From contig NC_030383.2 in the NCBI RefSeq assembly GCF_001625215.2, forward strand, positions 62,734,949 through 62,798,948: DNA of 64,000 nt, given 5' to 3'. The translations under genes and the position numbers were made by a program. A model generated the notes under the pieces. That model was not told the origin of the DNA. It saw nothing but the letters and a program-made list of their open reading frames with translations, and ran no database searches. Positions 34,016 through 45,293 of the stretch are shown in pieces (position 1 is the stretch's first letter; every line of letters begins with the position of its first letter). This stretch comes from Daucus carota subsp. sativus. Taxonomy: Eukaryota > Streptophyta > Magnoliopsida > Apiales > Apiaceae.

Positions 34016-35049
34016 TTATGGAGTGCTACCCATAATATCAATATATTTGAAAATAATATTATGTTTGTGTAAAAATTTAAAATTTATAATATTTGTAAAT
34101 AAGAATATATATAATTTTAATATTTTCAATATAATTGTAGTAGTATTGTAAAAAATTAAATTCGTAAAATCCAAAAAAAAGAAATAGCAAGTCTAAACGA
34201 TCACAAAATTTGTTTAATGATCACTTAATTCGTTTAGTAGTCTGCTTCATTTTTAAAAACGCATAATTCCCCATTTAGTACAAAATTGAACTATTTGAAG
34301 GCCAATTCTTCTTAGGTGGGCTAGCTCCTAATGACCGGCTTAAAGTGTTTTTTACAACACTTATTGAACCCAATCAAAAAAGATTTCAAATGTCAACAAT
34401 TATTAAGTAATTTGTGCATTTGAAATAATTTCTATTACATTATTTTTTTCAATAAAATTTTGTAGGTTTTTTTATGTATGAAATTTTCAAATTGGTGGAA
34501 GGAATAACACATTTTTTTTTAATAACTTTTTGAAAAACAAATTATATATTTGATTTATATTTTAGATAATTCGTAATTACTTTTTGACAAGTCATATTCA
34601 ATGTTTTTAAAAATTTATTTATTAAATCAACAATCAACAAAATTACATAAAACTTACTAACATATATAAAGGGTCAACCAAAATTTGTTTTTCTTTAACA
34701 TTTAAGCTTGTGGTAGCCGCCATCATCCTAGTTATGATAAATTTTACACCAGAAGTTTACATGCATTCATTTTCAAGTTGAGGCTCTGAGTTATACCGGA
34801 AAAAGTTTTGCCTTTGTTTATGAAGGATGAAACTTAAAGAAACTGGTCCACATTCGCACTACAGATTATTCTGTCTCTTCTAGTTTGGTGTAACATTCTC
34901 TTGAAGAGATACCCACTATGACCAGTCAAATAAGAAAAAAGATAAAAAAAAAATCATTTTTTAAATAAATGAGCCTCCATGTCATTTTCAAGAAAAATGG
35001 TCACAATTATTACCTCAAAATGCAACTTTGTATGGAGTTTTAATTTTCT

Positions 35050-35190
35050 GAGAAAAACATAACTTGAAGTTACGTTTTCAGCTGAAAATCACAACTTCAA
35101 GTTGTGTTTTCAGCTGAAACCAGAATTTCAAGTTGCGTTTTTATCCGACAATAAAGACGCTGAAACCAGAATTTCAAGTTGCGTTTTAAT
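35050..35190. repeat. Degenerate tandem repeat
   Basis: Three to four imperfect copies of an AACTTCAAGTTGCGTTTTCA / GCTGAAAACCAGAATTTC unit, spaced 36 to 52 bases. Confidence 0.7.
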
Positions 35191-35799
35191 AAACACCTTT
35201 TTCTACTAAATAGTGACATTTGGGGTCAACACCTGCCAAATTGCTTGTAATTCTTCTCTTCCACCTCGGTTGTGTCTTCTTTATACTCATGATTCGAAAC
35301 TGGCTTTGCCTCCGTTCCTTCCTCTGTTTGGTTACCAAGATCGAAGGTTCAGTGTCATGTGTGATTATATATCTAAACTTATTGTAATCGATCTTACCCA
35401 AATATTTTTAATATCTTTACTCCAGGTCTATTAGTCTGGTCGCATCAAAGGAGCGATCAATAATCAAGTCTCTTTTGCCATCCAGAGAGAGAGACAAATA
35501 TGAAAGAAATTAATGTTTCTAAAAGTCTTACCTTTGACAACTGGAGCTATGGAATCTAAGAGCTATAAGCTCGTGTATAGAATCTATGAATGATTTTATT
35601 TTTCTGAAAAAAAAACATTTGAATTATGGGAATTGTGGGGCAAAATGCATGTACTTGACAAATGGACCGAAGAAACCATTTTACCATCCAAATTTGAATA
35701 TTATGATCACAAATTTGAATATTGTAAAATGGTCACAAATTTGAAAGAAAATTGACCTCAAATATTATGATCACAAAAGATGATCCTGACTTAACATTT

Positions 35800-36062
35800 T
35801 ACAATCCAAAACACTAGATCGTATCATGTTTATCCTCTTTTTCTTCTTAACGTTACACAACTCCAAAAACGCCATATCATGTTATATTTTGTAGTTATTT
35901 TCAGATCTAAACAATTAAATGCAACATGATCTACCCTTCTTTTTTCAAAAATCGAAACACTGGATTATCTGATATTATTAAATGATATTTTGGGTTATTT
36001 CCCCGACTCTGCTATTTTGATCATTGCTGATGTGGTTTGTGACATATGGAACCTTTTCTCGA
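35800..36062 (-). repeat. Dispersed repeat R1, inverted copy
   Basis: Read on the minus strand it follows 14855-15145: ACATATGG.. start, AGCAGAGTCGGGGAAATAAC, TCATTTAATAATATCAGATA and AACGTTAAGAAG. It ends directly against the TRIM. Confidence 0.55.
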
Positions 36063-36074
36063 ATTAGTCCAAAC

Positions 36075-36770
36075 TGTTAAAATATAAGTATAAGATTCAT
36101 AAAGGAGTCTCCTCTAAGAGCATCTCCAAGAGCCTCTTCATTTAGCCTCCTAACTTGAGATTTGAGGAGGGAGAGGAAAAATGTTGCTCCAAGAGACTCT
36201 TAAGTGGCTCTTAAATCACTAAGAGCCTCTTGTTTCTCTCTTCTCTCTCCTCAAAGTTAAGAGCCACCACATTGCTCCTAACTTATTTTTTCACAATAAA
36301 AAAATCTTCACCTCCATCTTTCCATCTCTTTTGTTATAGTGGAGCCCAATATATGAATAAAATATAAAATAGAGAAAAGATGTAAAGAGTATTGTTGGAG
36401 TTTACACTCTTAACTTTGTCCTAAATCGCTAAGAGTCACATTTTTTTATATTATATTTAGGAGCCAACAAGGAGGCTCTCGGAGATGCTCTAACACCTTT
36501 ATAAGGTTTTAGAGGGAATGATTCTCTACATGGTATCATAGCTCTGATTTGGCGGAAGGTCTCGAGTTCGAGCCCCAGCCACCTCCTATATTCTCACAAT
36601 TTAAAAATGGACACGAAGGCAATTTATGCCCCAAAGATGGGCGCTCGTGATCCACTCTTCAACACAAATAATGATATTTCGAGTGAGGGGGAATGTTAAA
36701 ATATAAGTATAAGATCCATAGAGGTGCCTCCTCTAACACCTTAAGGTTTTAGAGGGAATGGTTCTCTACA
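36075..36770 (+). mobile_element. TRIM (miniature LTR retrotransposon)
   Basis: Two direct terminal repeats of about 77-80 bases (TGTTAAAATATAAG ... TCTCTACA) at 36075-36530 (first one enlarged by a nested MITE) and 36694-36770. Right after the first repeat, TGGTATCATAGCTCTG resembles a tRNA-Met primer-binding site; just before the second is a purine tract GAGTGAGGGGGAA. The 5-base flanks CAAAC and CGAAC look like a slightly aged target duplication. It carries no protein frame, as is normal for TRIMs, and apart from the insertion looks whole. The two repeats differ at roughly 8 percent of positions, so it is an old copy, perhaps a few million years. Confidence 0.88.
36118..36490. mobile_element. 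Tourist/PIF-Harbinger-type MITE nested in the TRIM
   Basis: 373 bp with termini GAGCATCTCCAAGAGCCTC and, inverted, GAGGCTCTCGGAGATGCTC. A TAA target duplication flanks it (36115-36117, 36491-36493), the PIF/Harbinger signature. The second LTR of the TRIM has the empty site (CTCTAACACC). Confidence 0.92.
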
Positions 36771-37758
36771 CGAACTTATCGTCGGTTTGGGAGTGCTGTT
36801 AACAACTCAAACAGAGTATAAGGACACAAGAGACCAGAATTAATGCGACTTGATCAAATATATACTAGTTGATCAAATATGATCCATTAAGTGAATTTCA
36901 TTGAAATGATTTCTAAGAGTTGTCTATTCCTTGTTAACTCCTCGTTTAATTCTGCAGTTTCTGCTTACATGTTACAGTTCAAAGATTTTTCAGAATTTTC
37001 CGGAATTAATAAAATGCAGGAAGATGAGCGTGACGGAATAGTCCAATGATTTATCATCCGTCGTTCAAAAAAACGTGGGTACTTAAAGTCTGGTAACAAT
37101 CAAGATGAGTAAAAGATTCTATTCAAATATATACTACAAGTCTTCATACATCCCTGTCAAAACAAAAGTCTTCATCAGATCAACTTGTTTAGACACTGTC
37201 ACATCTCACTAAACCATTTCTTAATTGACAAAACACAGACAAGCTAGTGAAAAGAATGAAATAATCAGTTTTTTCTCGTAAACTAGAGCAAAGTATAAAT
37301 TGGTGGCCGAAATTTATCTATTTTTTTTATTCAGAATTTAAAATTTGCAATAAAATGACCATATATTGTTTTAATTCATCGAAAAGGTGGCTAAGGACTA
37401 CTTTTTTGATAAAAAAAAAATATTAGTATTTTTCTCAGAAAAGTTATCCTTATTAGCCAATTCCTTTGAAACATAAAATCAATATCTGTCCACCTATTGG
37501 TAAATTTAATATTCTAGCATCAAAAATGCAAAAGCGGATAAAATTCGGCCACCACTTTAAATTTTACTCCATAATTTATCAAAATATATTACATGCAGAA
37601 AATCAGTTTTTGTTAAAGTCTAGGCTTCACATGTTGATCATCTTTATACTCAGTTGACATACTGATCTAGACAAGCTATTTTTAATTTTTTATGTTGATC
37701 TGTTATTTTTCCATGCAAATTTAAAATTGTCAAGTTGACAGAAAAGGTTGGTTCTTGT

Positions 37759-37780
37759 ATTCACATGTGAGGACTGACTA
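37759..37780 (+). promoter_or_regulatory. Conserved promoter block of RLK genes
   Basis: ATTCACATGTGAGGACTGAC plus TA, about 250 bases before the RLK start at 38028. The same words lie at 42282-42302, 120 bases before the gene at 42421, and the core GAGGACTGACTA at 10183-10194 before the RLK at 10309. It includes the palindrome CACATGTG (an E-box). Confidence 0.5.
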
Positions 37781-38027
37781 AGCTCAAAGCCTCTAACCTA
37801 CCCTTGTCTACATGTAATGCCAAGCTGATTTCAAGGTCATTTTGGCAATTGCACTTGGCAAGAATAGTCAAAGTCAACTTAATTTGTGATTTCCTTCCTG
37901 CTTCATCTTTTTTATGTAATTAGTTAATTTCTTTGTTGTGGGACAGAATTGATTAAACTAAATATATTCCTTTACATATGAGTACTAGATCACAAAGGAA
38001 CAAGTGAGCAACCAAACATATAAAGAA

Positions 38028-41000
38028 ATGGCTGTATTTCAGAAACCTCTTGTTCTTCTGCTATTTCATGGTCTTTTCATATCTGTACTCATACAAAGTG
38101 TAACATCATCACCAAGAACTGAGGCAGAAGCTCTTGTTAAATGGAAGAACACCTTATTACCATCGGCTTCTCTCGATTCTTGGTCCTTAAGCAATCTCAG
38201 GAAGCTTTGTAACTGGACTGGCATTACCTGCAATGCTGCAGGTACAGTTGCAGAGATCAACATTTCTGGTCTAGAACTGAATGGTACTCTTGCACGCTTC
38301 AATTTCTCGGCGTTTCCTAGCCTCACTTCCTTGGATATGAGCAGCAACCTCCTTTGGGATGGTATACCAGTAGAGATTGGAAATCTGACAGAGCTTGAGT
38401 ACTTGAGTTTCGACGACAACTATCTAACTGGTACTATTCCTTACCAAATTAGTCATCTTCAGAAGTTGCAATATTTAGACTTGGGATCAAATTACTTGCT
38501 TAATCCAAACTGGTCTTTGTTCCTGGACATGCCACTTCTGACACAGCTCAATTTATACTACAATAACATTTCTTTAGAATTTCCATCTTTTATAATTGGC
38601 TCTAGGAACTTGAGTTTTCTTGATCTGTCACAGAATCAGTTGACAGGCTCCATACCTGAATCAGTGTTTACCCATTTGACTAATCTTGAAGTTCTTAATC
38701 TTAATGATAATTTGTTGGAAGGGCCATTGCCAAGAAATATTTCCAAGCTTTCCCAGTTAACAGAACTTCACCTAGGAAAGAATATGTTCTCAGGATCAAT
38801 TCCTGACAGTATAGGTCTTTTACATAAACTTCAAGTTCTTGAACTGTATACCAATGGATTTGGGGGGAAGATTCCTTCTTCTTTGGGTCAACTTAGGGAG
38901 CTTCAAAGACTTGATCTCAATCAAAACTCTTTGAACTCTAGTATTCCTCCTGAGCTTGGATTGTGTACCAATCTTAGCTACTTGGCTTTCGCTGAGAATT
39001 TGCTTACAGGCCCTTTGCCTTTGTCATTCTCGAATCTTACACGTATATCTGAACTAGGCATATCAGATAATCTGCTGTCTGGTGAGCTATTACCTGAGTT
39101 CATTAGCAACTGGACTGAATTGACATCACTGCAGATGCAAAACAATACCTTTGTTGGTAACATTCCTCCTGAAATTGGTATGTTAACAAATCTTACGTAC
39201 CTCTATCTGTATGATAATAATCTCACAGGGGCAATTCCCAGAGAGATTGGGAACTTGAGTCAGCTTTTTAAATTAGACCTGTCAGGAAACCATCTATCAG
39301 ATTTTATTCCAGGAACAATTGGGAACCTCTCCAATTTGGTACTCTTACATTTGCATTTCAATAATCTTAGTGGAACAATTCCACCTGAGATTGGAAAATT
39401 AGCACTGCTGGAAGTTCTTGATCTCAACACTAATCAATTGCATGGACAGGTGCCTGATTCTATTGCTGAATTAAGTAACTTGCAGACGCTTTCTGTTTTT
39501 ACCAATAATTTGTCTGGCAGCATTCCGAAGGACTTGGGAAAAAAGAGTATCAATTTGTCCTATATTGGATTTTCCAACAACAGCTTCTCTGGAGCATTGC
39601 CAGAAGGGTTGTGTAGCGGTTTTTCCCTAGAAAGGGTTTCGGTGAATGGAAACAATTTTTCAGGGCATTTGCCAATGTGCCTGAGAAATTGCTCTAACTT
39701 GTCCAGAGTTCGTCTTGATAACAACCATTTCTCTGGAAATGTTTCTGAAGCGTTTGGATATCATCCTAATCTTAGTTTCATTACTCTCAATGACAATGAG
39801 TTTACAGGTGAACTCACATCCCAGTGGGGAAAATGTGAAAATCTTACAAACATTGAGATGTCAAGAAACAAAATTTCAGGTGTGGTCCCTATCGAGCTTG
39901 GAAACTTAAAGAATTTGCAAGCTTTGCAACTGGATTCAAATGAGTTGACAGGTGAGATTCCAGCTGAATTAGGAAATTTGGTCCTGTTGTTGAAACTCAA
40001 CTTGAGCAATAATCATTTGACCGGAGAAATTCCTCAGAATGTAGGCAAACTATCAAAGCTCAACCAACTTGATTTGTCTACAAACAAATTGAAAGGAAGC
40101 ATTCCAAAGGAGCTTGGGAATTGTGAGAGCTTACTGAGCCTGAACTTAAGGCAGAACAATTTTTCAGAAAAGATACCTTCTGAACTCGGCAATTTGGGTC
40201 AGTTGCAAATAAACATGGACCTGAGTAGCAATTCACTTTCAGGCACCATCCCTTCTACCTTTGGTAAACTGAAGTTTTTAGAGAATTTAAATCTTTCACA
40301 CAATCATCTGTCAGGTAGAATTTTTGGTTCATTCTCTACTGATCTGTCGAGTTTGCAAATGATTGATTTGTCTTACAATAACTTGTCCGGCCCTATACCC
40401 TTGCTCCAACAACAAGTGAAGAAATTTTTCAATGAAAATTCACTTTTGTGTGGAGATGCAAACGGCTTGTCACCGTGTCCATCTACCACTTCCAAGTCAT
40501 CCAAAAAATCTGATTCCAGTAAGAAAGTCATCATTGGTGTCGTTGTTGCAGTGGTCAGCCTCTTAGTTCTTGTTATTATCATTGTTGGATGTTTTCTGTG
40601 TCGTAAGAAGCCCAATAAAACTGATGTTGAGAGAACCAATTCAGAGAAATTTGAGTCAATGATTTGGGAAAGAAAAGGAAAGTTTACCTTTGGAGATATC
40701 GTAAAGGCTACTGAAGATTTCAGTGAAAGGTACTGCATTGGAAGAGGAGGATTTGGAACTGTGTATAAGGCCGATTTGTTTAATGGTGAGATTGTAGCAG
40801 TTAAAAGGCTCAATATTACAGATTCCAGTGATGCTACAGCAAATAATCGGTGGAGCTTTGAGAATGAGATTCGGACCTTGACAGAAGTTAGGCACCGTAA
40901 TATCATCAAACTCCACGGATTCTGCTCCATGGACAATTGCCTTTACCTGGCATATGAATATGTCGAGAGAGGCAGCTTGGGGAAGTTGTTATATAGTGAT

Positions 41001-41678
41001 GAGGGGGCTAATTTAAGCTGGGCTTCAAGGGTAAAGATTGTTATAGGATTGGCTCATGCACTTTCTTACTTGCATCATGATTGTTCTCCACCTATTGTGC
41101 ATAGAGATGTGTCATTGAATAATATCTTGCTCGAGTCAGACCTTGAGCCGCGGCTCTCAGATTTTGGCACTGCAAGGTTGCTGAACACAGATTCATCAAA
41201 CTGGACAAATGTTGCAGGGTCTTATGGTTACATGGCTCCAGGTACATATTTTCATCTCACTATCATTTGTGCATACTTTTTTAAGTTTCTCAATGCTAAA
41301 CACATAATCACTAACAAGCATTTTTATTTTTCATGTGCAGAACTTGCCTTGAGCATGCTAGTGACAGCAAAATCAGATGTTTATAGCTTTGGAATCGTTG
41401 CGTTGGAGGTTATGATGGGAAGGCACCCCGGGGAGCTCCTTCCAACTCTGTCCAGTGACACAGACGTCGCTTCAAATAATTTACTTGACAAAAGGCTTCC
41501 ACCTCCGACAGAGAATATAGCAGATGAAGTGAAATTTGTTGTCAGGGCAGCACTAGCATGCACACGTACCACACCAGAGGCACGACCTACTATGCGTTCT
41601 GTGGCAAAAGAGCTCACAGGAAGAACTCAGACATACATGACTGAACCATACAGTCTTGAGTTGCATGAAGCCAAGTAG
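38028..41678 (+). CDS. MIK2-like LRR receptor kinase (complete)
   Basis: Exons 38028-41241 and 41341-41678 give 1183 residues. The start [14 protein letters not shown] aligns with the family. Signal peptide, N-cap ([26 protein letters not shown]), about 28 LRRs, cap with [12 protein letters not shown], membrane helix ([18 protein letters not shown]), kinase with [17 protein letters not shown] (Lys about 926), HRD (about 1027), DFG (about 1045), MAPE at the splice junction. All catalytic residues are present. The 99-nt intron (41242-41340) is a multiple of three and has no stop in frame, so retained-intron transcripts would still encode a protein with 33 extra residues at the end of the activation segment. 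Predicted plasma-membrane receptor; ligand unknown. Confidence 0.95.
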   Translation: MAVFQKPLVLLLFHGLFISVLIQSVTSSPRTEAEALVKWKNTLLPSASLDSWSLSNLRKLCNWTGITCNAAGTVAEINISGLELNGTLARFNFSAFPSLTSLDMSSNLLWDGIPVEIGNLTELEYLSFDDNYLTGTIPYQISHLQKLQYLDLGSNYLLNPNWSLFLDMPLLTQLNLYYNNISLEFPSFIIGSRNLSFLDLSQNQLTGSIPESVFTHLTNLEVLNLNDNLLEGPLPRNISKLSQLTELHLGKNMFSGSIPDSIGLLHKLQVLELYTNGFGGKIPSSLGQLRELQRLDLNQNSLNSSIPPELGLCTNLSYLAFAENLLTGPLPLSFSNLTRISELGISDNLLSGELLPEFISNWTELTSLQMQNNTFVGNIPPEIGMLTNLTYLYLYDNNLTGAIPREIGNLSQLFKLDLSGNHLSDFIPGTIGNLSNLVLLHLHFNNLSGTIPPEIGKLALLEVLDLNTNQLHGQVPDSIAELSNLQTLSVFTNNLSGSIPKDLGKKSINLSYIGFSNNSFSGALPEGLCSGFSLERVSVNGNNFSGHLPMCLRNCSNLSRVRLDNNHFSGNVSEAFGYHPNLSFITLNDNEFTGELTSQWGKCENLTNIEMSRNKISGVVPIELGNLKNLQALQLDSNELTGEIPAELGNLVLLLKLNLSNNHLTGEIPQNVGKLSKLNQLDLSTNKLKGSIPKELGNCESLLSLNLRQNNFSEKIPSELGNLGQLQINMDLSSNSLSGTIPSTFGKLKFLENLNLSHNHLSGRIFGSFSTDLSSLQMIDLSYNNLSGPIPLLQQQVKKFFNENSLLCGDANGLSPCPSTTSKSSKKSDSSKKVIIGVVVAVVSLLVLVIIIVGCFLCRKKPNKTDVERTNSEKFESMIWERKGKFTFGDIVKATEDFSERYCIGRGGFGTVYKADLFNGEIVAVKRLNITDSSDATANNRWSFENEIRTLTEVRHRNIIKLHGFCSMDNCLYLAYEYVERGSLGKLLYSDEGANLSWASRVKIVIGLAHALSYLHHDCSPPIVHRDVSLNNILLESDLEPRLSDFGTARLLNTDSSNWTNVAGSYGYMAPGTYFHLTIICAYFFKFLNAKHIITNKHFYFSCAELALSMLVTAKSDVYSFGIVALEVMMGRHPGELLPTLSSDTDVASNNLLDKRLPPPTENIADEVKFVVRAALACTRTTPEARPTMRSVAKELTGRTQTYMTEPYSLELHEAK

Positions 41679-42281
41679 AATTCCAAGGTTTCAGATGTAG
41701 ATGATATTGTGTTAAGTTATCACCACAATCTTGTAATTGTGAAGTCTAAACAAGTGGCAACACTTGAGCCTTGAGAATTATTTAGCAAAGTTTATATGTT
41801 GCATTCCATTGAATTTATGCTAACTACCTTCATTACATGGTATGTCTTGAGTGATAATTATTGATCATAGTACATATGTTTCGATTTCATTACTCCTTCA
41901 AATGTCCCAGAAGGCCTCATACTAATAGAGTTCTTTGGGTGCTTATATTCAGACAAATTTTTTTTATCTTTACGATGTAGGACTTGGGTTGATTATTATT
42001 ATTATTGTGTGATTAGTTAGCAACTACTGCAATAGTCTACTAAGACTATATTTTAAAACTACAGAGATTAAGTCATTAATCTGGTAGTTAGTTTACTGCA
42101 ATTGGGTTATTAGGTATGCCAAATGACAGCATCGATGTTTGTATAAGTCTTGATGGGTTGACATTTTGATCTGAAAAGGCTTACTGATGTTTACAGATGA
42201 ATTTCCAGTGTTGCTTCTCTACATAATATATTTGTGGAAAAATTTGTAGTAGTCAAGTGGAAATAAGGAATTGCTCCTTCT

Positions 42282-42302
42282 ATTCACATGTGAGGACTGA
42301 CT
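42282..42302 (+). promoter_or_regulatory. Conserved promoter block, second copy
   Basis: ATTCACATGTGAGGACTGAC, as at 37759-37780; followed by TATAAAT at 42348-42354. Confidence 0.5.
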
Positions 42303-42420
42303 ATAAGTAAAGTCAGCTTAGTTTGTTTTATTTCTGGAAAAAATTTCTATAAATCCCAAAATTTTATCCAACATACTCAAGAAATACAGAAACAAAGTAG
42401 AAAGCCAGACATAGAAAGGA

Positions 42421-44901
42421 ATGGGAATAGTTCAGAAGCCTCTTGTTCTGCTACTATTTCATGTTCTTTTCATCTCTGTACTTGCACTAAATATAACATC
42501 ATCACCAACAACTGAAGCAGAAGCTCTTGTTGAATGGAAGAACAGTTTATCACCTTCTTCTTCACTTGATTCTTGGTCCTTAAACAATGTGAAGAAACTT
42601 TGTAGATGGACTGGCATTACATGCAATATTGCAGGACGAGTCTCGAAGCTCAACATTTCCAGTCAGAAACTCAGTGGAACACTTGCTCACTTCAGTTTCT
42701 CTTTGTTTCCAAAACTCACTTTCTTGGACTTGAGCAGCAACAACTTTTCAGGGGGTATACCCGCGGAGATTGGAAATCTAACACACCTTCAGTACCTCAA
42801 CTTCGACGACAACTATCTCAATGGTATCATTCCTTACCAAATTAGTCATCTTCAGAAGTTAAAATTTCTAGACTTGGGATCAAACAACTTGCTTAATCCA
42901 AACTGGGAAAAAATTTCAAACATGCCATCTTTGACACACCTCAACCTATACTACAATGAACTTGCTTTGGAATTCCCATCTTTCATAATTAGTTCGAGGA
43001 AGTTAACTTTTCTTGATTTATCACAGAATATGTTAACAGGGTCCATACCTGAATCAATGTTTACCAACTTAGCTAATCTTGAAGTTCTCAGTTTAAAAGA
43101 TAATTTATTTCAAGGTTCACTTCCAAAGACACTAGCCAATCTTTCCAAGCTAAAGGAACTTCACCTTGGAAGGAATAACTTCTCAGGGTCTATTCCTGAC
43201 AGTATAGGTCTTCTACATAAACTTCAGGTTCTTGAATTGGACCGAAATTCATTTGTAGGACATATTCCGTCTTCTATAGGTCGACTGAGGAAGCTTCAAA
43301 CACTAAATCTTGATGAAAATTCTCTGAACTCTAGTATACCTCCCGAGCTTGGATCGTGTACCAAGCTCACCTTCTTGGCTCTTGCTGTGAATTTGCTAAC
43401 TGGAACATTGCCTTTGTCCTTTTCAAATCTTAAACAGATATCTGAACTAGGTCTATCGGATAATTTCCTGTCTGGTGAGCTCTCACCTCATTTCATTAGC
43501 AACTGGACTAAGTTAACATCACTGCAGGTTCAAAACAATAACTTCACCGGAACTATTTTTCCTGAAATTGGTATGTTGGCAAATCTTACATACCTGTTTC
43601 TGTATGGTAATAGCCTCACAGGACCTATTCCTCGTGAGATTGGGAATTTGAAAGAGCTTCTGAAATTAGACCTGTCGGGAAACCATCTAGCAGGTTCAAT
43701 TCCATCAACAATTGGGAATCTCACCAGTTTGGTGACTTTAAATTTGTTCAACAACATTCTTAGCGGACCTATTCCACCTGAGATTGGTAAATTAGCCCTG
43801 CTGGAAACTCTTGATCTTAACAATAACCAATTGTATGGAGAGGTTCCTGATTCCATTGTTGACTTGAGTAACTTGCAGGCATTGGTTTTATTTAACAATA
43901 GATTATCTGGAAGCATTCCGAAGAATTTGGGAATAAATAGTCCCCACTTGTCATTTGTTGGCTTTTCTAAGAACAGTTTCTCTGGGGCATTGCCAGAAGG
44001 ATTGTGTAGTGGCTTCGCTTTTGAAGATTTGTCAGTAAATGAAAACAATTTTTCTGGGACTTTGCCAATGTGCTTGAGAAACTGCTCCAAACTGAATAGA
44101 GTCAGACTTGATGAGAACCGGTTCTCTGGAAATGTTTCTGAAGCATTTGGTTTTCACCCCAGTCTTGTTTTCATTTCTTTGAGTGGAAATAAGTTTACAG
44201 GTGAACTCTCATCCGAGTGGGGTAAATGTAAAAATCTTACAAATATGGTAATGTCAAGAAACAAAATTTCAGGTGCCATCCCAGCTGAGCTTGGAAACTT
44301 GAAGCAATTGCAAGATTTACAGCTGGAATCAAATGAGTTGACAGGTAAAATTCCAACTGAACTGGGGAATTTGGTATTTTTGCTCAAACTCGACGTGAGC
44401 AATAATCATTTGACTGGAGAAATCCCTCAGAGTTTAGGCAAACTATCGAAGCTCCAGCATCTTGATTTGTCTACAAACAAAATGGAAGGAAGCATACCAA
44501 AAGAGCTTGGCAACTGTGTGAGCTTATTGAGCTTGAGCTTAGGCCAGAACAGTTTTTCAGAAGAAATACCGTCTGAACTTGGCAATTTGAGTCAACTGCA
44601 GATTATAATGGACCTGAGTAGCAATTCACTTTCGGGCACCATCCCTTCTGACTTGGGAAACCTGAAGTTACTGAAGAATTTTAATCTTTCACAAAACCAT
44701 CTCTCAGGTCCAATATTTTCTTCACTATCCACCGACATGTCTAGCTTGCAAACGATTGATTTTTCCTACAATAACCTGTCTGGCCCTATACCCTTGTTTC
44801 AACGAGACATGGAGGAATATTTCATAGGAAATTCACTTCTGTGCGGAGATGCAATAGGATTGTCCCCATGCCTGTCCTCAGCTTTTATGCAAGTCCAGTA
44901 A
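42421..44901 (+). CDS. Kinase-less LRR ectodomain derived from an RLK
   Basis: A single open exon of 826 residues with signal peptide (LVLLLFHVLFISVLA), N-cap and a full LRR array to the C-terminal cap (SLLCGDAIGLSPCLSS). It aligns along its length with the ectodomain of the RLK at 38028, but the frame leaves the family just before the membrane helix and stops at 44899-44901. Behind it (44902-45120) only decayed membrane and juxtamembrane sequence remains; the kinase is gone. The product would be secreted and soluble. The ectodomain frame has no other damage, so it may be a recent loss or a retained soluble receptor (decoy or co-receptor-like); sequence alone cannot tell. Confidence 0.85.
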   Translation: MGIVQKPLVLLLFHVLFISVLALNITSSPTTEAEALVEWKNSLSPSSSLDSWSLNNVKKLCRWTGITCNIAGRVSKLNISSQKLSGTLAHFSFSLFPKLTFLDLSSNNFSGGIPAEIGNLTHLQYLNFDDNYLNGIIPYQISHLQKLKFLDLGSNNLLNPNWEKISNMPSLTHLNLYYNELALEFPSFIISSRKLTFLDLSQNMLTGSIPESMFTNLANLEVLSLKDNLFQGSLPKTLANLSKLKELHLGRNNFSGSIPDSIGLLHKLQVLELDRNSFVGHIPSSIGRLRKLQTLNLDENSLNSSIPPELGSCTKLTFLALAVNLLTGTLPLSFSNLKQISELGLSDNFLSGELSPHFISNWTKLTSLQVQNNNFTGTIFPEIGMLANLTYLFLYGNSLTGPIPREIGNLKELLKLDLSGNHLAGSIPSTIGNLTSLVTLNLFNNILSGPIPPEIGKLALLETLDLNNNQLYGEVPDSIVDLSNLQALVLFNNRLSGSIPKNLGINSPHLSFVGFSKNSFSGALPEGLCSGFAFEDLSVNENNFSGTLPMCLRNCSKLNRVRLDENRFSGNVSEAFGFHPSLVFISLSGNKFTGELSSEWGKCKNLTNMVMSRNKISGAIPAELGNLKQLQDLQLESNELTGKIPTELGNLVFLLKLDVSNNHLTGEIPQSLGKLSKLQHLDLSTNKMEGSIPKELGNCVSLLSLSLGQNSFSEEIPSELGNLSQLQIIMDLSSNSLSGTIPSDLGNLKLLKNFNLSQNHLSGPIFSSLSTDMSSLQTIDFSYNNLSGPIPLFQRDMEEYFIGNSLLCGDAIGLSPCLSSAFMQVQ

Positions 44902-45120
44902 GAAGGTCGTCACTCGTGCAGTTGTTAGCCTCTTAGTTGTCAGGATGATATTCATTGTATGAAGTTTTATGTGTAAAAAAGAATCAAACATTGTAATTTA
45001 GAGCCAATCAATTCAGAGAAATTTCAGTCACTGATTATAGTTTACATCTGCAGATATCAATGAAAGCTAATGTATGGCTGAACCAATCAATTCAGAGAAA
45101 TTTATTGAAAACTACTTCTT
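44902..45120 (+). pseudogene. Remnant of the lost membrane/juxtamembrane part
   Basis: In another frame, 44890-44962 still reads like KSSKKVVTRAVVSLLVVRM before a stop. It is followed by CAATTCAGAGAAATTTCAGT (NSEKFES region) twice, at about 45008 and 45087, and TCTGCAGATATCAATGAA. No kinase motif follows. Confidence 0.75.
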
Positions 45121-45293
45121 TCAGAGTTCATACATAATGCACATGCTTCATCTCCAATTTTACTATTTAGTTTTTACAATGTCCCAAAATCACACAAGCA
45201 AATGCAGCTAGTTCTTTTGCTGGCAATGGTAAAATTTGTAAAACACGAAAAAATGGCATCAAGATTGCATGAGCAAACCATTTTTTGGGATGT

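Larger units (their letters stand above)
30944..38027. other. Seven-kilobase transposon-rich intergenic region
   Basis: No protein-coding gene is supported here; frames of 60-73 residues (for example 35213-35434) have no family features. The stretch holds degenerate hAT, Stowaway and other MITEs, a tandem repeat, an inverted R1 repeat and a TRIM with a nested MITE (listed separately). 32700-33600, 34300-35000 and 36800-37700 are AT-rich with nothing recognisable. Confidence 0.6.

Noticed and set aside
35213-35434. 73-residue Cys-containing small protein
   Set aside because: No signal peptide, no paralogue in the window and no splice context; not enough support.
40373-40936. 187-residue minus-strand protein opposite the RLK kinase
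   Set aside because: It is antisense to a conserved kinase frame, recurs opposite every paralogue and has no domain of its own.
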